From: Chromatiales bacterium
GTDB taxonomy: Bacteria; Pseudomonadota; Gammaproteobacteria; Chromatiales; Chromatiaceae
Reading direction: 5' to 3'
DNA: 36,229 bases
Assembly (NCBI GenBank): GCA_024762475.1
Contig: JANTHJ010000019.1
Location: 1 to 36,229 of the forward strand
The notes beneath the pieces were generated by a model. It searched no databases. It was given only the letters and a program-made list of their open reading frames with translations, and had not been told where the DNA came from. Position numbers and translations under genes: made by a program. Shown here one piece after another: positions 1 to 7,714 of the stretch (positions are counted from its first letter, which is position 1; every line of letters begins with the position of its first letter).

Positions 1-2
1 TA

Positions 3-791
3 GAGAGCAGCGACGAGGTGCTGGTGGTCGTCCCCAGCCACGCCTTTGCGGCCGTACTCGAACAGGTCGCCGCAATAGCACCTGGACTCACCAGCCTCGC
101 TTGGGCCACCAAAGGGTTTGACCCTGGAACAGGAAGGCTTTTGAGCGAAGTGGCCACCCACTATATGCCTCGAGCCTCGCGTGCGGTCCTCTCCGGCCCC
201 ACCTTCGCGGCGGAGGTAGCTCGCGGCCTGCCCACGGCCATCACGGTGGCGTCTGACGCCGCAGAGCATGCCGAACGACTCGCCACCCGCCTGCGCAGCG
301 AGCACTTCCGACCCTACACCTCCGACGATTTGGTCGGGGTACAGGTCGGTGGCGCGGCCAAGAACGTCATGGCCATCGCGGCCGGCATCTCCGACGGTCT
401 GGGCTTCGGCGCCAACGCCCGCGCCGCGTTGATCACCCGCGGGCTGTCCGAGATCACCCGCCTCGGCCTGGCGCTCGGAGGGCAACAGGAGACCTTCATG
501 GGACTGGCCGGCCTCGGCGACCTGGTACTGACCTGCACCGACAATCAGTCACGCAACCGGCGCATGGGTCTGGCACTCGCGGCCGGGCAATCGATCGTCC
601 AGGCAAAGGAACAGATCGGTCAGGAGGTCGAAGGGATCAATACCGCACAGGAGGTGCGCAACAAGGCCCTCGCGCTGGGTATCGAGATGCCCATTACCGA
701 GCAGACCCACCGGGTGCTGTTCGAGGGGCTTGCCCCGCACGAGGCGGTGCATAACCTCCTCGCCCGCCAGCCCCGGGCCGAGGGCCTTTGA
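3..791 (+). CDS. gpsA: Glycerol-3-phosphate dehydrogenase [NAD(P)+], 5' end outside the window
   Basis: GpsA reduces dihydroxyacetone phosphate to sn-glycerol 3-phosphate in the cytoplasm, supplying the backbone for phospholipids. The frame is open from base 3, so the N-terminal Rossmann fold is partly missing and the GTG at 18 is internal rather than a real start. Visible family features are the TKGF segment, LSGPTFAAEVA, the GVQVGGAAKNVMAIAAGI block with the catalytic Lys, and the C-terminal GLGDLVLTCT and SRNRR substrate-binding stretch. About 260 of a usual 330 or so residues are present and the C-terminus looks intact. It is followed by about 200 bases without a convincing gene. A GC-rich hairpin near 876-891 has no T-run, so no intrinsic terminator is claimed. 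Confidence 0.96.
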   Translation, partial: ESSDEVLVVVPSHAFAAVLEQVAAIAPGLTSLAWATKGFDPGTGRLLSEVATHYMPRASRAVLSGPTFAAEVARGLPTAITVASDAAEHAERLATRLRSEHFRPYTSDDLVGVQVGGAAKNVMAIAAGISDGLGFGANARAALITRGLSEITRLGLALGGQQETFMGLAGLGDLVLTCTDNQSRNRRMGLALAAGQSIVQAKEQIGQEVEGINTAQEVRNKALALGIEMPITEQTHRVLFEGLAPHEAVHNLLARQPRAEGL

Positions 792-972
792 TCCAGGGAT
801 CCGCGGGCAAAGAGATGCGAGACTTTCACAAAACGTCGATAGTCTTCCATTCAGCGCGACAAACCAGGGGCACTGGGGGGCTTGCTCCCCACCCTGCGAC
901 CGTGCCCATCCACTTGGGGATCCCCTGCCCCCACATGAACATCCCTTCGCGCAACGCCGGTCAACCCGACCA

Positions 973-1001
973 TTGACGGTCGTATATAAGGGTGCTCTAA
1001 T
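973..1001 (+). promoter_or_regulatory. Predicted sigma70 promoter with a palindrome over the -10
   Basis: TTGACG (973-978), a 17-base spacer and TCTAAT (996-1001) match the sigma70 consensus at 5 of 6 positions each. The inverted repeat TGCTC-TAATG-GAGCA (993-1007) covers the -10, as an operator would. The expected start is near 1008, which gives a short leader before the small ORF beginning at 1030. Seen in sequence; function is inferred. Confidence 0.5.
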
Positions 1002-1029
1002 GGAGCAATTCCCAACCGCTGGACGCAAT

Positions 1030-1197
1030 ATGCTTAAGGCCATTCGCAAGACATTTTCCCTGCGTATCCGCAACCGGGTCATGGTGTGCCTGCCGAACCG
1101 GCAGATGCCTGAGGCCCTGCGCAGGCGCGTGCGTCCCAAGGTCTTCCTGTGCCTCGCCTGCTGGATGGACCGCATCGTGCCGGACAAGGCCGCCTGA
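1030..1197 (+). CDS. Possible small basic protein, 55 aa, unrecognised
   Basis: A short frame begins with ATG at 1030 (MLKAIRKTFSLRIRNRVMVC) and ends at 1197. An in-frame ATG at 1000 would lie inside the predicted -10 and upstream of the expected transcript start, so 1030 is preferred. The product would be very rich in Arg and Lys, with three Cys, and has no recognised domain or signal peptide. Its support is the well-placed promoter upstream and the absence of another gene between gpsA and trmL. Its ribosome binding site is weak. It could equally be a leader or a noncoding transcript. Confidence 0.3.
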   Translation: MLKAIRKTFSLRIRNRVMVCLPNRQMPEALRRRVRPKVFLCLACWMDRIVPDKAA

Positions 1198-1212
1198 CTA
1201 CCGCCGAAATCC

Positions 1213-1677
1213 TCAGCTGCCGCCAGCGAATCCCTGCTGGCGCCACGCCTCGTAGAGCACGACCGCCACCGCATTGGAGAGATTCATGCTGCGCTGTCCC
1301 GGCCGCATCGGAAGCCGCAGCCGCCCGCCCGAAGGAAGACCCTCGAGGACCGCTGCCGGCAGACCCCGGGTTTCGGGGCCGAAGAGCAAAGCGTCCCCTG
1401 CGCCAAAACTCGCCTCGTCGTAACGGCTCGACCCGCGGGTCGAAAAGGCAAACAGTCGCGGTCCCCCGAGTCGCTCGAGACAGCCGGCGAGCGACCGGTA
1501 CTGCACGACGTCGGCAAATTCGTGATAATCCAGGCCTGCCCTGCGTAGCCGCCGGTCGTCGAGCTCGAACCCGAGAGGACCGATCAGGTGCAGGGCGCTG
1601 CCGCTGTTGGCACACAGTCGGATGATATTGCCCGTATTGGGTGGAATCTCCGGCTGATACAGAATGACATGGAACAC
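1213..1677 (-). CDS. trmL: tRNA (cytidine(34)-2'-O)-methyltransferase TrmL
   Basis: TrmL methylates the 2'-O of the wobble nucleotide in tRNA-Leu isoacceptors using S-adenosylmethionine. The 154-residue product has the small SPOUT-family form: FHVILYQPEIPPNTGNIIRL at the N-terminus, then LRRAGLDYHEF, LFGPETRGLP and the knotted C-terminal segment RSMNLSNAVAVVLYEAWRQ. The start is placed at GTG 1677 because the family begins right at this motif; an upstream TTG at 1698 would add seven unconserved residues and overlap the divergent pyrD start. A GGGGAG lies about 11 bases upstream. It is divergent from pyrD with only 20 bases between start codons. Confidence 0.93.
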   Translation of the reverse strand: MFHVILYQPEIPPNTGNIIRLCANSGSALHLIGPLGFELDDRRLRRAGLDYHEFADVVQYRSLAGCLERLGGPRLFAFSTRGSSRYDEASFGAGDALLFGPETRGLPAAVLEGLPSGGRLRLPMRPGQRSMNLSNAVAVVLYEAWRQQGFAGGS

Positions 1678-1697
1678 CTGGAACTCAGCTCCCCGCA

Positions 1698-2666
1698 ATG
1701 ACTACCGCCGACCCCCGCCTGCACGTCGATTTCTGTGGCCTGGACTTTGCGTCACCACTGGTGCTGCTGTCAGGCTGCGTCGGCTTTGGCGAAGAATACA
1801 CGCGGGTGCAGGGCTTCTCCAACCGTGATGCCGGCGCCATCTGCCTGAAGGGGACTACGGGCCCCGCCCGCCTGGGCAATCCCGCGCACCGGGTCTATGA
1901 AACCCCGGGTGGCATGCTCAATGCGATCGGCCTGCAGAACCCGGGGGTCGATCGGGTCGTGGACGAAATCCTGCCGGCGCTCGACTTCTCCGAGACCCGC
2001 TTTATCGCCAACGTGTCCGGTTCCAGCATCGAGGAATATACCGCGGTCACCCGCCGCTTCGACAACTCGCCCATCGATGCGATCGAGATCAATATCTCCT
2101 GTCCCAACGTGAAGGAGGGTGGGGTGGCCTTTGGCAACGATCCGGAGATGTCGGCCCGGGTGGTCACGGCCTGCCGCGAAGTCACCGACAAGCCGCTGAT
2201 CACCAAGCTCTCGCCGAACCAGACCGACATCGCGGAGAACGCGCGCCGCTGTATCGAGGCCGGCACCGACGCCTTTGCGGTGATCAATACCCTGATGGGT
2301 ATGGCGATCGACATCGAGTCGCGCACCCCGGTCATCGGCAACAACCAGGGCGGCCTCTCCGGGCCGGCGATCAAGCCGGTGGCGATACTCAAGACCCATC
2401 AGGTCTATCAGGTGGCGCGCGCGCACGGCGTGCCGATCATCGGGCAGGGTGGGGTGACCAGCGCAGAAGATGCCATCGAGTTCCTGCTCGCCGGTGCCAG
2501 CGCGGTCGGGGTGGGAACCGCACTGTTCTACGACCCGTTGATTCTGCCCCGGATCAACGAGGGCATCCTCGACTACATGACACGCCACGGGCTCGAGCGC
2601 GTCTCCCAGATCACCGGCGCCCTGGTGCTGAATGAGAACCGTCCGACCCCTGGATGCGGCTGCTGA
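1698..2666 (+). CDS. pyrD: Dihydroorotate dehydrogenase, class 1B-like catalytic subunit
   Basis: The 322-residue TIM-barrel flavoprotein oxidises dihydroorotate to orotate in pyrimidine synthesis. The N-terminus has the FMN-binding SGCVGFGEEY, and the active-site loop reads NISCPNVKEGG, with the catalytic Cys of class 1 enzymes; the VKxGG continuation is typical of the 1B (PyrDB) type. KLSPNQTDI, GGLSGPAIKP, the IGQGGVTSAEDA phosphate loop and GASAVGVGTAL follow. Class 1B enzymes normally work with the iron-sulfur flavoprotein PyrK, which is not adjacent here. Most gammaproteobacteria use the membrane class 2 enzyme instead. The C-terminus ends in an unusual GCGC. No clear Shine-Dalgarno sequence precedes ATG 1698, but the N-terminal alignment supports this start. 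Confidence 0.92.
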   Translation: MTTADPRLHVDFCGLDFASPLVLLSGCVGFGEEYTRVQGFSNRDAGAICLKGTTGPARLGNPAHRVYETPGGMLNAIGLQNPGVDRVVDEILPALDFSETRFIANVSGSSIEEYTAVTRRFDNSPIDAIEINISCPNVKEGGVAFGNDPEMSARVVTACREVTDKPLITKLSPNQTDIAENARRCIEAGTDAFAVINTLMGMAIDIESRTPVIGNNQGGLSGPAIKPVAILKTHQVYQVARAHGVPIIGQGGVTSAEDAIEFLLAGASAVGVGTALFYDPLILPRINEGILDYMTRHGLERVSQITGALVLNENRPTPGCGC

Positions 2667-2685
2667 TCTATCTCTTTCGGGCAGG

Positions 2686-2715
2686 TTCGCAGCAACATTA
2701 GCATCGTGTTATATT
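2686..2715 (+). promoter_or_regulatory. Predicted sigma70 promoter for the 73-aa protein
   Basis: TTCGCA (2686-2691) and TATATT (2710-2715), separated by 18 bases, lie about 55 bases before the small gene at 2771. The -10 is good and the -35 matches at 4 of 6. With the terminator at 3017 this would make a single-gene unit. Confidence 0.4.
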
Positions 2716-2770
2716 CGGCTTCCGTGATCAATCCCGGTCACGGCATTGCAACGACGTTCGGAGATTGACA

Positions 2771-2992
2771 ATGAGCGACGTGGACGCACTGAAGGCCGAG
2801 AAGGAAAAACTGATCGGCGAAATGCTCGAACTTCAAAAGAAGTTCATCGAGCGCGAGCACAACGGTGGCATTTCCGGCAAGGACTACTGGGCCAGCGACG
2901 AGGGCCTGCTGAAGGACTATCGCCAGCAGTACATGGAAAAGGCCATGCGCGTTGTGGAACTCTCGCACCAGATCGTGGGATCCCATCCCTGA
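2771..2992 (+). CDS. Small acidic/basic helical protein, 73 aa, function unknown
   Basis: ATG 2771 is preceded by CGGAG with a 7-base spacing. The product starts MSDVDALKAEKEKLIGEML and is rich in charged residues in a heptad-like pattern (roughly residues 5-30). A central GISGKDYWASDEG turn and a second amphipathic helix follow. It has no signal peptide, membrane segment or cysteines, so a cytoplasmic helical hairpin that may dimerise or bind a partner is likely. An own promoter and a strong terminator flank it, which argues that it is a real, independently expressed gene. I do not recognise the family. Confidence 0.8.
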   Translation: MSDVDALKAEKEKLIGEMLELQKKFIEREHNGGISGKDYWASDEGLLKDYRQQYMEKAMRVVELSHQIVGSHP

Positions 2993-3016
2993 TCGCTGGG
3001 CCACAAGCCTAAAAAG

Positions 3017-3038
3017 ACCCGCCAATGGCGGGTTTTTT
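3017..3038 (+). terminator. Rho-independent terminator
   Basis: ACCCGCC (3017-3023), loop AAT and GGCGGGT (3027-3033) form a perfect 7-bp stem followed by a run of Ts to 3038. It ends the 73-residue gene. Confidence 0.9.
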
Positions 3039-3124
3039 CGTTTCTGGACAGGTTCGCAACCGGCTAAAGGGATCGCCCGACCGGCCGCTAGACCGGGTAT
3101 GAACGCATCTGACCGGTAAAATCC

Positions 3125-4378
3125 ATGCTGCAGACCGCCCAAACCACCGAGCATCCATCGGTGGAGGAACTCCGCCGCCTCAGCCCGCTGGACACCCTCG
3201 CACCCGAAACCCTGAGCGCCTTGGCGCGTCAGGCGCCGCGTCTACACGCCTCGCCCGGGGCCACCCTGTTGCAGATCGGTGAAGTCGAGCCGAATATTCT
3301 CTACCTGTTGCGCGGCGAGGTGGAACTGCGCGCCCAGGACGGGGCCGTGCAACGGATATGCCACGACGATCCCTCGGCCCTGGCACCTATCGCGCGGCTG
3401 CGGCCCTCCCACTACGAGGTGGTGGCCCGCACGCCTGTCACCTATCTGCTGATTCCCGAGCCCCTGCTGCAACGGGCACCCGCCCAGGCGCCGACTGGCG
3501 GGCTCGATCTCTACGAGGTCGTGGAAGAAGACGGCGAGGCAAAGGACGAGGTGAGCGACCAACTCATCTACCGCCTGTACGAGGACCTCAACAGCAACCA
3601 GTTACTGCTGCCGAGCCTGCCCGAAGTGGCGATCCGGGTCGGGCAGGCAGTGAACCACGAACTGGCGGACGCCAAGCGTGTCGCGAAGGTGATCGAGAAC
3701 GATCCGGTGATCACTGCAAAATTGCTCCGCGTCGCCAACAGCGCACGCTATGCCGGTAGTGCGGCCATCGCCTCCCTGCCGGAGGCGATCGCACGCATCG
3801 GCCTGTCGACGACGCACCGGCTGGTGATCACCTTCGCCCTGCGCGAACTGTTCCGAACCCAGTCCCCGAGGCTCAAGGCGCTGATGCACCGACTGTGGAA
3901 CGACGCCCGACACGTCGCCGCCATTGGTCATGTGTTAGCCCGCCATTGCGAGTCCCTCGATCCCGAGACGGCCCTCATCGCCGGTTTGGTACACAACATC
4001 GGCGAGGTGGCCGCACTGTCCTATGCCCGCCAGTTCTCGGCCCTGACGACAGATCCGCAGGCGCTGGTGCAGGCAGTATCCCAGGCTGGACCAGCACTCG
4101 GGCCCAGGATGCTGGAGAAATGGGACTTTCCGGCCATGCTCGTGAAGGCGGTAAAGGACCTCGGCGAAGAAAATGACGACCGCCAGGGCGACTGCGACTA
4201 TGGGGACCTTCTGGCTGTCGCACGACATCAATACCGGCGGCGCCACGATCCCGACGCGCCCGTCCCCGCCGCCTGCAGGCGTATTCACGTCCCCGACGGC
4301 GATCCGGAGGATATAGCCGCCCTCCTGGACGAGGCCGAACAGGAACTGCGGGAGATGCTGAGCCTGCTGGATGATTGA
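3125..4378 (+). CDS. cNMP-fold/HDOD two-domain protein (first of a tandem pair)
   Basis: This 417-residue cytoplasmic protein has an N-terminal cyclic-nucleotide-binding-type beta barrel (about residues 25-125, with NILYLLRGEVELRAQDG) and a C-terminal HDOD domain (about 155-350, LPSLPEVAIRVGQAVN, DPVITAKLLRVANSARYAG, AIARIGLSTTHRLV, GLVHNIGEVA). HDOD domains are catalytically inactive HD relatives used in signalling, motility and cell-cycle control. The barrel lacks the canonical phosphate-binding cassette (Gly-Glu-Leu with downstream Arg-Ser/Thr-Ala); that stretch reads PIARLRPSHYEVVARTPV, so cAMP or cGMP binding is doubtful. A second copy follows after an 87-base gap. The start has no strong ribosome binding site. 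Confidence 0.88.
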   Translation: MLQTAQTTEHPSVEELRRLSPLDTLAPETLSALARQAPRLHASPGATLLQIGEVEPNILYLLRGEVELRAQDGAVQRICHDDPSALAPIARLRPSHYEVVARTPVTYLLIPEPLLQRAPAQAPTGGLDLYEVVEEDGEAKDEVSDQLIYRLYEDLNSNQLLLPSLPEVAIRVGQAVNHELADAKRVAKVIENDPVITAKLLRVANSARYAGSAAIASLPEAIARIGLSTTHRLVITFALRELFRTQSPRLKALMHRLWNDARHVAAIGHVLARHCESLDPETALIAGLVHNIGEVAALSYARQFSALTTDPQALVQAVSQAGPALGPRMLEKWDFPAMLVKAVKDLGEENDDRQGDCDYGDLLAVARHQYRRRHDPDAPVPAACRRIHVPDGDPEDIAALLDEAEQELREMLSLLDD

Positions 4379-4410
4379 TTGGCGGAGAAAGATCGAGCAA
4401 AATGCCGATT

Positions 4411-4435
4411 GGCGAATTGCATTCCTGCAATCGCC
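4411..4435. repeat. Hairpin between the HDOD paralogues
   Basis: GGCGA-A-TTGCA, loop TTCC and TGCAATCGCC form a 10-bp stem with one bulged A. No T-run follows, so it is not a classical terminator; it may slow polymerase or protect an mRNA end. Confidence 0.5.
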
Positions 4436-4464
4436 CCTCTCCATTGACTCACCGATCGCAAAAA

Positions 4465-4480
4465 TGTGAACATGATCACA
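4465..4480. promoter_or_regulatory. CRP/Vfr-type binding site
   Basis: TGTGA-ACATGA-TCACA matches both pentamer half-sites of the CRP consensus exactly, with the correct 6-base spacer. The flanking AAAA on the left extends the match. It ends 27 bases before the ATG of the second HDOD gene. A TTGACT at 4445 lies just upstream but no clean -10 was found, so activation or repression cannot be decided. Confidence 0.7.
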
Positions 4481-4507
4481 CTAGCGAGTCGTGCAAAGGA
4501 TTCAAGG

Positions 4508-5779
4508 ATGCGCATGCCAGAGACAACAGGAACCCGTCTGACTCCGGACCTGCTGAACCATTTCCAACGTTTTCAATCGCTCACCACGGACGAACGTGTC
4601 GCCCTCGCACGGCGCCTGGAGATCACCACGGCGAAGGCCGGTGACTGCCTGCTGGAGCTTGGGAGTACCGCCGACACGACCCTCTATCTTATCGAGGGCA
4701 AGGTGGAACTGCGTGCCGAAGACGGCCTCACGCGGATCATCAATGCCGGCGACCCTGCGGCCCAGATGCCGATCAGCCGGCTGCGCCCTTCGCTGTACCG
4801 GGTGACTGCGCGCACGCCGGTACGCTACATCAGCATTGACAATACCCTGCTCGAAGAGATGCTGCATTTCGAACGCGCCTCTTCGATCCTGGTGCAGGAG
4901 AGCTATCTGGTCGAAGAAACGGGGTTTGACGAGACTTCCAGCCAAAGTGAGCAGTTGCTCACCAGCCGCATTCTCGAGGACCTGCGCCAGGGGCGGCTGA
5001 TGATGCCCTCGCCACCAGAGGTCGGCGAAAGGGCGGGGCGCGCCATACTGGCGGCCGGCGACGACGAAGAACAGGTGGTCAAGGCCTTGATGATCGAGCC
5101 GGTACTGGCCGCCAAGATGGTCCAGGCCGCCAATCGCGCCTTTGGTCATGAGGGGGTGGAGAGCGTGGCACGAGCGGTCCGCCTGCTCGGTACCGCGAAG
5201 GTTGCGTCCGCCGCAGTCAACTGTGTGCTCCGCGAGAGCCTGCGCAGCCGCAACCCCGCCATCCAGGCTGCTATGCGCAGCTGGTGGGAGCGCAGCCTGC
5301 GCGTCTCGGCCATCAGCTATGTACTGGCGCGCCTGAGCGAGCGATTCGACCCGGACCTGGCGGCAACAGCCGGTCTGCTGCACCGCATCGGCGAGCCGGT
5401 GCTCCTTTGCTATGCCAATTCGCTACAGGAACGGATCGATGCCCAGACCCTGCAGCAGATCCTCTCCGACCACACCGCCGAAGTGACCCGGATCATTGGA
5501 TCGATGGGCTACTACGGTCCGGAACTGAAGGTGGCCCTGAGCGAGTCGGGCGACCCTTCGCGCTCACACCCGGGTGCAGCCGATTATGCAGACATCCTGG
5601 TCGTGGCCGACCGCCATGCCGATATCGGCCAGCCCGAGGCGGCCGCCGGCCCACCGCTCGACCAGATGCCGGCGATCAAGCGTTTGGGGCTGGGAGAGAT
5701 ATCGCCCGAACTCAGTCTCAAGATCATGCAGGCGGCGAAAGACGCGGTGGCTCGCGCCAATTCGCTGCTCGGCACCTGA
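4508..5779 (+). CDS. cNMP-fold/HDOD two-domain protein (second of a tandem pair)
   Basis: The 423-residue paralogue of the preceding gene has the same order: a cNMP-type barrel (about 25-125, TTLYLIEGKVELRAEDG, PISRLRPSLYRVTARTPV) and an HDOD domain (about 150-345, MMPSPPEVGERAGRAI, EPVLAAKMVQAANRAF, GLLHRIGEPV). The usual HD pair is replaced by HR, as expected for a non-catalytic HDOD fold, and the ligand cassette of the barrel is degenerate. Start ATG 4508 is chosen because AAGGA (4496-4500) sits 7 bases upstream; the in-frame GTG at 4466 lies inside the CRP-type palindrome and is unlikely. The stop lies 3 bases from the stop of the convergent gene at 5783. It is likely a signalling adaptor; the partner is unknown. 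Confidence 0.88.
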   Translation: MRMPETTGTRLTPDLLNHFQRFQSLTTDERVALARRLEITTAKAGDCLLELGSTADTTLYLIEGKVELRAEDGLTRIINAGDPAAQMPISRLRPSLYRVTARTPVRYISIDNTLLEEMLHFERASSILVQESYLVEETGFDETSSQSEQLLTSRILEDLRQGRLMMPSPPEVGERAGRAILAAGDDEEQVVKALMIEPVLAAKMVQAANRAFGHEGVESVARAVRLLGTAKVASAAVNCVLRESLRSRNPAIQAAMRSWWERSLRVSAISYVLARLSERFDPDLAATAGLLHRIGEPVLLCYANSLQERIDAQTLQQILSDHTAEVTRIIGSMGYYGPELKVALSESGDPSRSHPGAADYADILVVADRHADIGQPEAAAGPPLDQMPAIKRLGLGEISPELSLKIMQAAKDAVARANSLLGT

Positions 5780-5782
5780 CCC

Positions 5783-6187
5783 CTATTCAGGGCGGATGTG
5801 CTCGATATAGTGGGGCACGCCCTCCATCTTCAGGGCGACCCCTCCGGCCCGTACCGAGATCCGCCTATCACTCCCAACCAGCCTGAGCTCGCAGTGGGCC
5901 TGACCGGCACTTTCCAGGGGCACTGGCAGCATGTCGCGATAGGTATAGATATTCTCACCGACATCACCACCGGCGCATTCGGCGGGCAGCTCGGCATGTA
6001 CACTGGAGTCTTCCAGTTCGGCCTCATCGAACACCAACCAGCCATTCTGCCACCAACGTGTGCGCTCCACCGAGCCGGTCATCGTCTTGACCAGGTAGGC
6101 AGGCTCTAGCCGGACGCTCACCTGGCCCTGTTCGCATTTCACTTCACTGATCTTTGACCCGACCAGGTCGATACTGGTGCTGTCCAT
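5783..6187 (-). CDS. Hypothetical protein, 134 aa
   Basis: I do not recognise this family. The product begins MDSTSIDLVGSKISEVKCEQ and looks like a compact, mostly beta protein with alternating hydrophobic residues (VSVRLEPAYLVKTM, WWQNGWLVFDEAEL, CELRLVGSDRRISVRAGG). It has no signal peptide or membrane segment, so it is probably cytoplasmic. GGAGAG lies just before ATG 6187, which supports the start. It lies 82 bases downstream of ntrC in the same direction and could be read through from ntrBC. Its 3' end nearly touches the convergent HDOD gene. Confidence 0.75.
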   Translation of the reverse strand: MDSTSIDLVGSKISEVKCEQGQVSVRLEPAYLVKTMTGSVERTRWWQNGWLVFDEAELEDSSVHAELPAECAGGDVGENIYTYRDMLPVPLESAGQAHCELRLVGSDRRISVRAGGVALKMEGVPHYIEHIRPE

Positions 6188-6269
6188 GCCACTCTCCGCG
6201 TAGGCAAAAGGCGAATTATACCCAGCGGATATCTTGCCTGGACCCCGGTCCCATCAGGGTTGGACGCGC

Positions 6270-7691
6270 TCAGCCGGCATCCCGAAGCTCGTCTTCCAGT
6301 CCAAGCTCCTTGATCTTTCTAGTGAGGGTATTGCGCCCCCACCCGAGTAACCGGGCCGCGTCCTGACGGCGCCCGCCGGTATGCTCCAATGCGGCCCGGA
6401 TCAGGACAGTTTCGAACGCCGGGAGCGCCTCTCCGAGCAGGTCGGCACGCCCGTTGGCCAATGCCGAGCGCGCCCAAGCCTGCAGATCCTCCTGCCAGTC
6501 TCCCAGCGCGCGACTTCCCTCGGCGGCCTTCTCGCGCAGTTCCGGTGGCAGGTCGTCCGGGTGGATCTCGCGGCCAGAGGCCATGACCGTCAACCAGCGT
6601 GCCGTGTTCTCCAGCTGGCGAACATTGCCCGGCCAGTCCATCTGCTCAATCAGCACCTCGGTCTCCGGCAGCAGCGTCTTCGGTTCCACCTGCAGCTCCT
6701 GTGCGGCGAGCTTGAGGAAATGGCGCATCAGCAGCGGAATATCCTCGCGTCGTTCGCGCAACGCCGGTATATGGATACGGATCACGTTCAGGCGATGGAA
6801 CAGGTCCTCGCGGAACCGACCGTCAGCCACCAGACCTTCTAGGTCCTGGTGGGTGGCGGCGATGATGCGCACGTCCACCTTGACCATTTCATGACCGCCG
6901 ACGCGATAGAACTCCCCATCGGCCAATACCCGCAGCAGACGGGTCTGCAACTCGAAGGGCATGTCCCCGATCTCGTCGAGGAAGAGGGTCCCGCCGTTCG
7001 CCTGTTCGAAGCGACCGGCGCGACGCCCCTGGGCCCCGGTAAAGGCGCCCTTCTCGTGGCCGAACAGTTCGGACTCCAGCAGATCGTGGGGAATTGCCGC
7101 CATGTTCAGGGCGATAAAGGGTCCTTCGGCACGCGGGCTGTGGCGGTGCAGGGCGTGTGCGACCAACTCCTTGCCGGTACCCGACTCCCCATTGATCAGA
7201 ACCGTGATATTGGATCGCGCCAGGCGGCCAATAGCACGGAAGACCTCCTGCATCGCCGGCGCCTCGCCGATGATCTCCGCCTCGGGCTCTTCTCCGCCAC
7301 CGCCATCTGCACGGCCCTCGCGGTGCAGCCGGCAGGCACGCTGCACCTGGTCGACCGCCTCGGTCACATCGAAGGGCTTGGGAAGGTACTCGAATGCGCC
7401 ACTATGGTAGGCGGACACCGCGCTGTCGAGATCGGAGTGGGCCGTCATGATGATGACCGGCAGGTCGGGGTAGCGCTCCCGCACCTGTTCCAGCAAAGCG
7501 ATGCCATCCATGCCGGGCATGCGGATGTCCGACAGTATAGCGTCGGGTCGCTCTTTCTCCAGAGCGCGCATCACGCCATCCGCCCGCTCGAAGGTACGCA
7601 CAGTCATCCCGGCCTTTTGCAGCGCTCTTTCAAGAACCCACCGGATCGATCGATCATCATCGATGACCCAAACGGTATTCGGCCTGTTCAT
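6270..7691 (-). CDS. ntrC: Nitrogen regulation response regulator NtrC
   Basis: NtrC (473 aa) is the sigma54-dependent activator of nitrogen-limitation genes such as glnA. The receiver domain (1-120) has the acidic pocket DDD (11-13), phospho-acceptor Asp55 in LSDIRMPG, and Lys105. The AAA+ domain has Walker A GESGTGKE (168-175), the sigma54-contact loop GAFTGA (215-220), Walker B GTLFLDEIGD and the GNVRQLEN motif. A Fis-type helix-turn-helix (GRRQDAARLLGWGRNTLTRK) ends the protein. AAGGAG precedes ATG 7691. It lies 23 bases after ntrB in one operon. All residues needed for activity are present. Confidence 0.98.
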   Translation of the reverse strand: MNRPNTVWVIDDDRSIRWVLERALQKAGMTVRTFERADGVMRALEKERPDAILSDIRMPGMDGIALLEQVRERYPDLPVIIMTAHSDLDSAVSAYHSGAFEYLPKPFDVTEAVDQVQRACRLHREGRADGGGGEEPEAEIIGEAPAMQEVFRAIGRLARSNITVLINGESGTGKELVAHALHRHSPRAEGPFIALNMAAIPHDLLESELFGHEKGAFTGAQGRRAGRFEQANGGTLFLDEIGDMPFELQTRLLRVLADGEFYRVGGHEMVKVDVRIIAATHQDLEGLVADGRFREDLFHRLNVIRIHIPALRERREDIPLLMRHFLKLAAQELQVEPKTLLPETEVLIEQMDWPGNVRQLENTARWLTVMASGREIHPDDLPPELREKAAEGSRALGDWQEDLQAWARSALANGRADLLGEALPAFETVLIRAALEHTGGRRQDAARLLGWGRNTLTRKIKELGLEDELRDAG

Positions 7692-7714
7692 CTCGATACT
7701 CCTTGATTCAAACC

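Noticed and set aside
876-891. GC-rich hairpin after gpsA as a terminator
   Set aside because: The stem is short with a mismatch and no T-run follows.
4466-4507. GTG 4466 as the start of the second HDOD gene
   Set aside because: It lies inside the CRP-type palindrome and lacks a ribosome binding site; ATG 4508 has AAGGA at the right distance.
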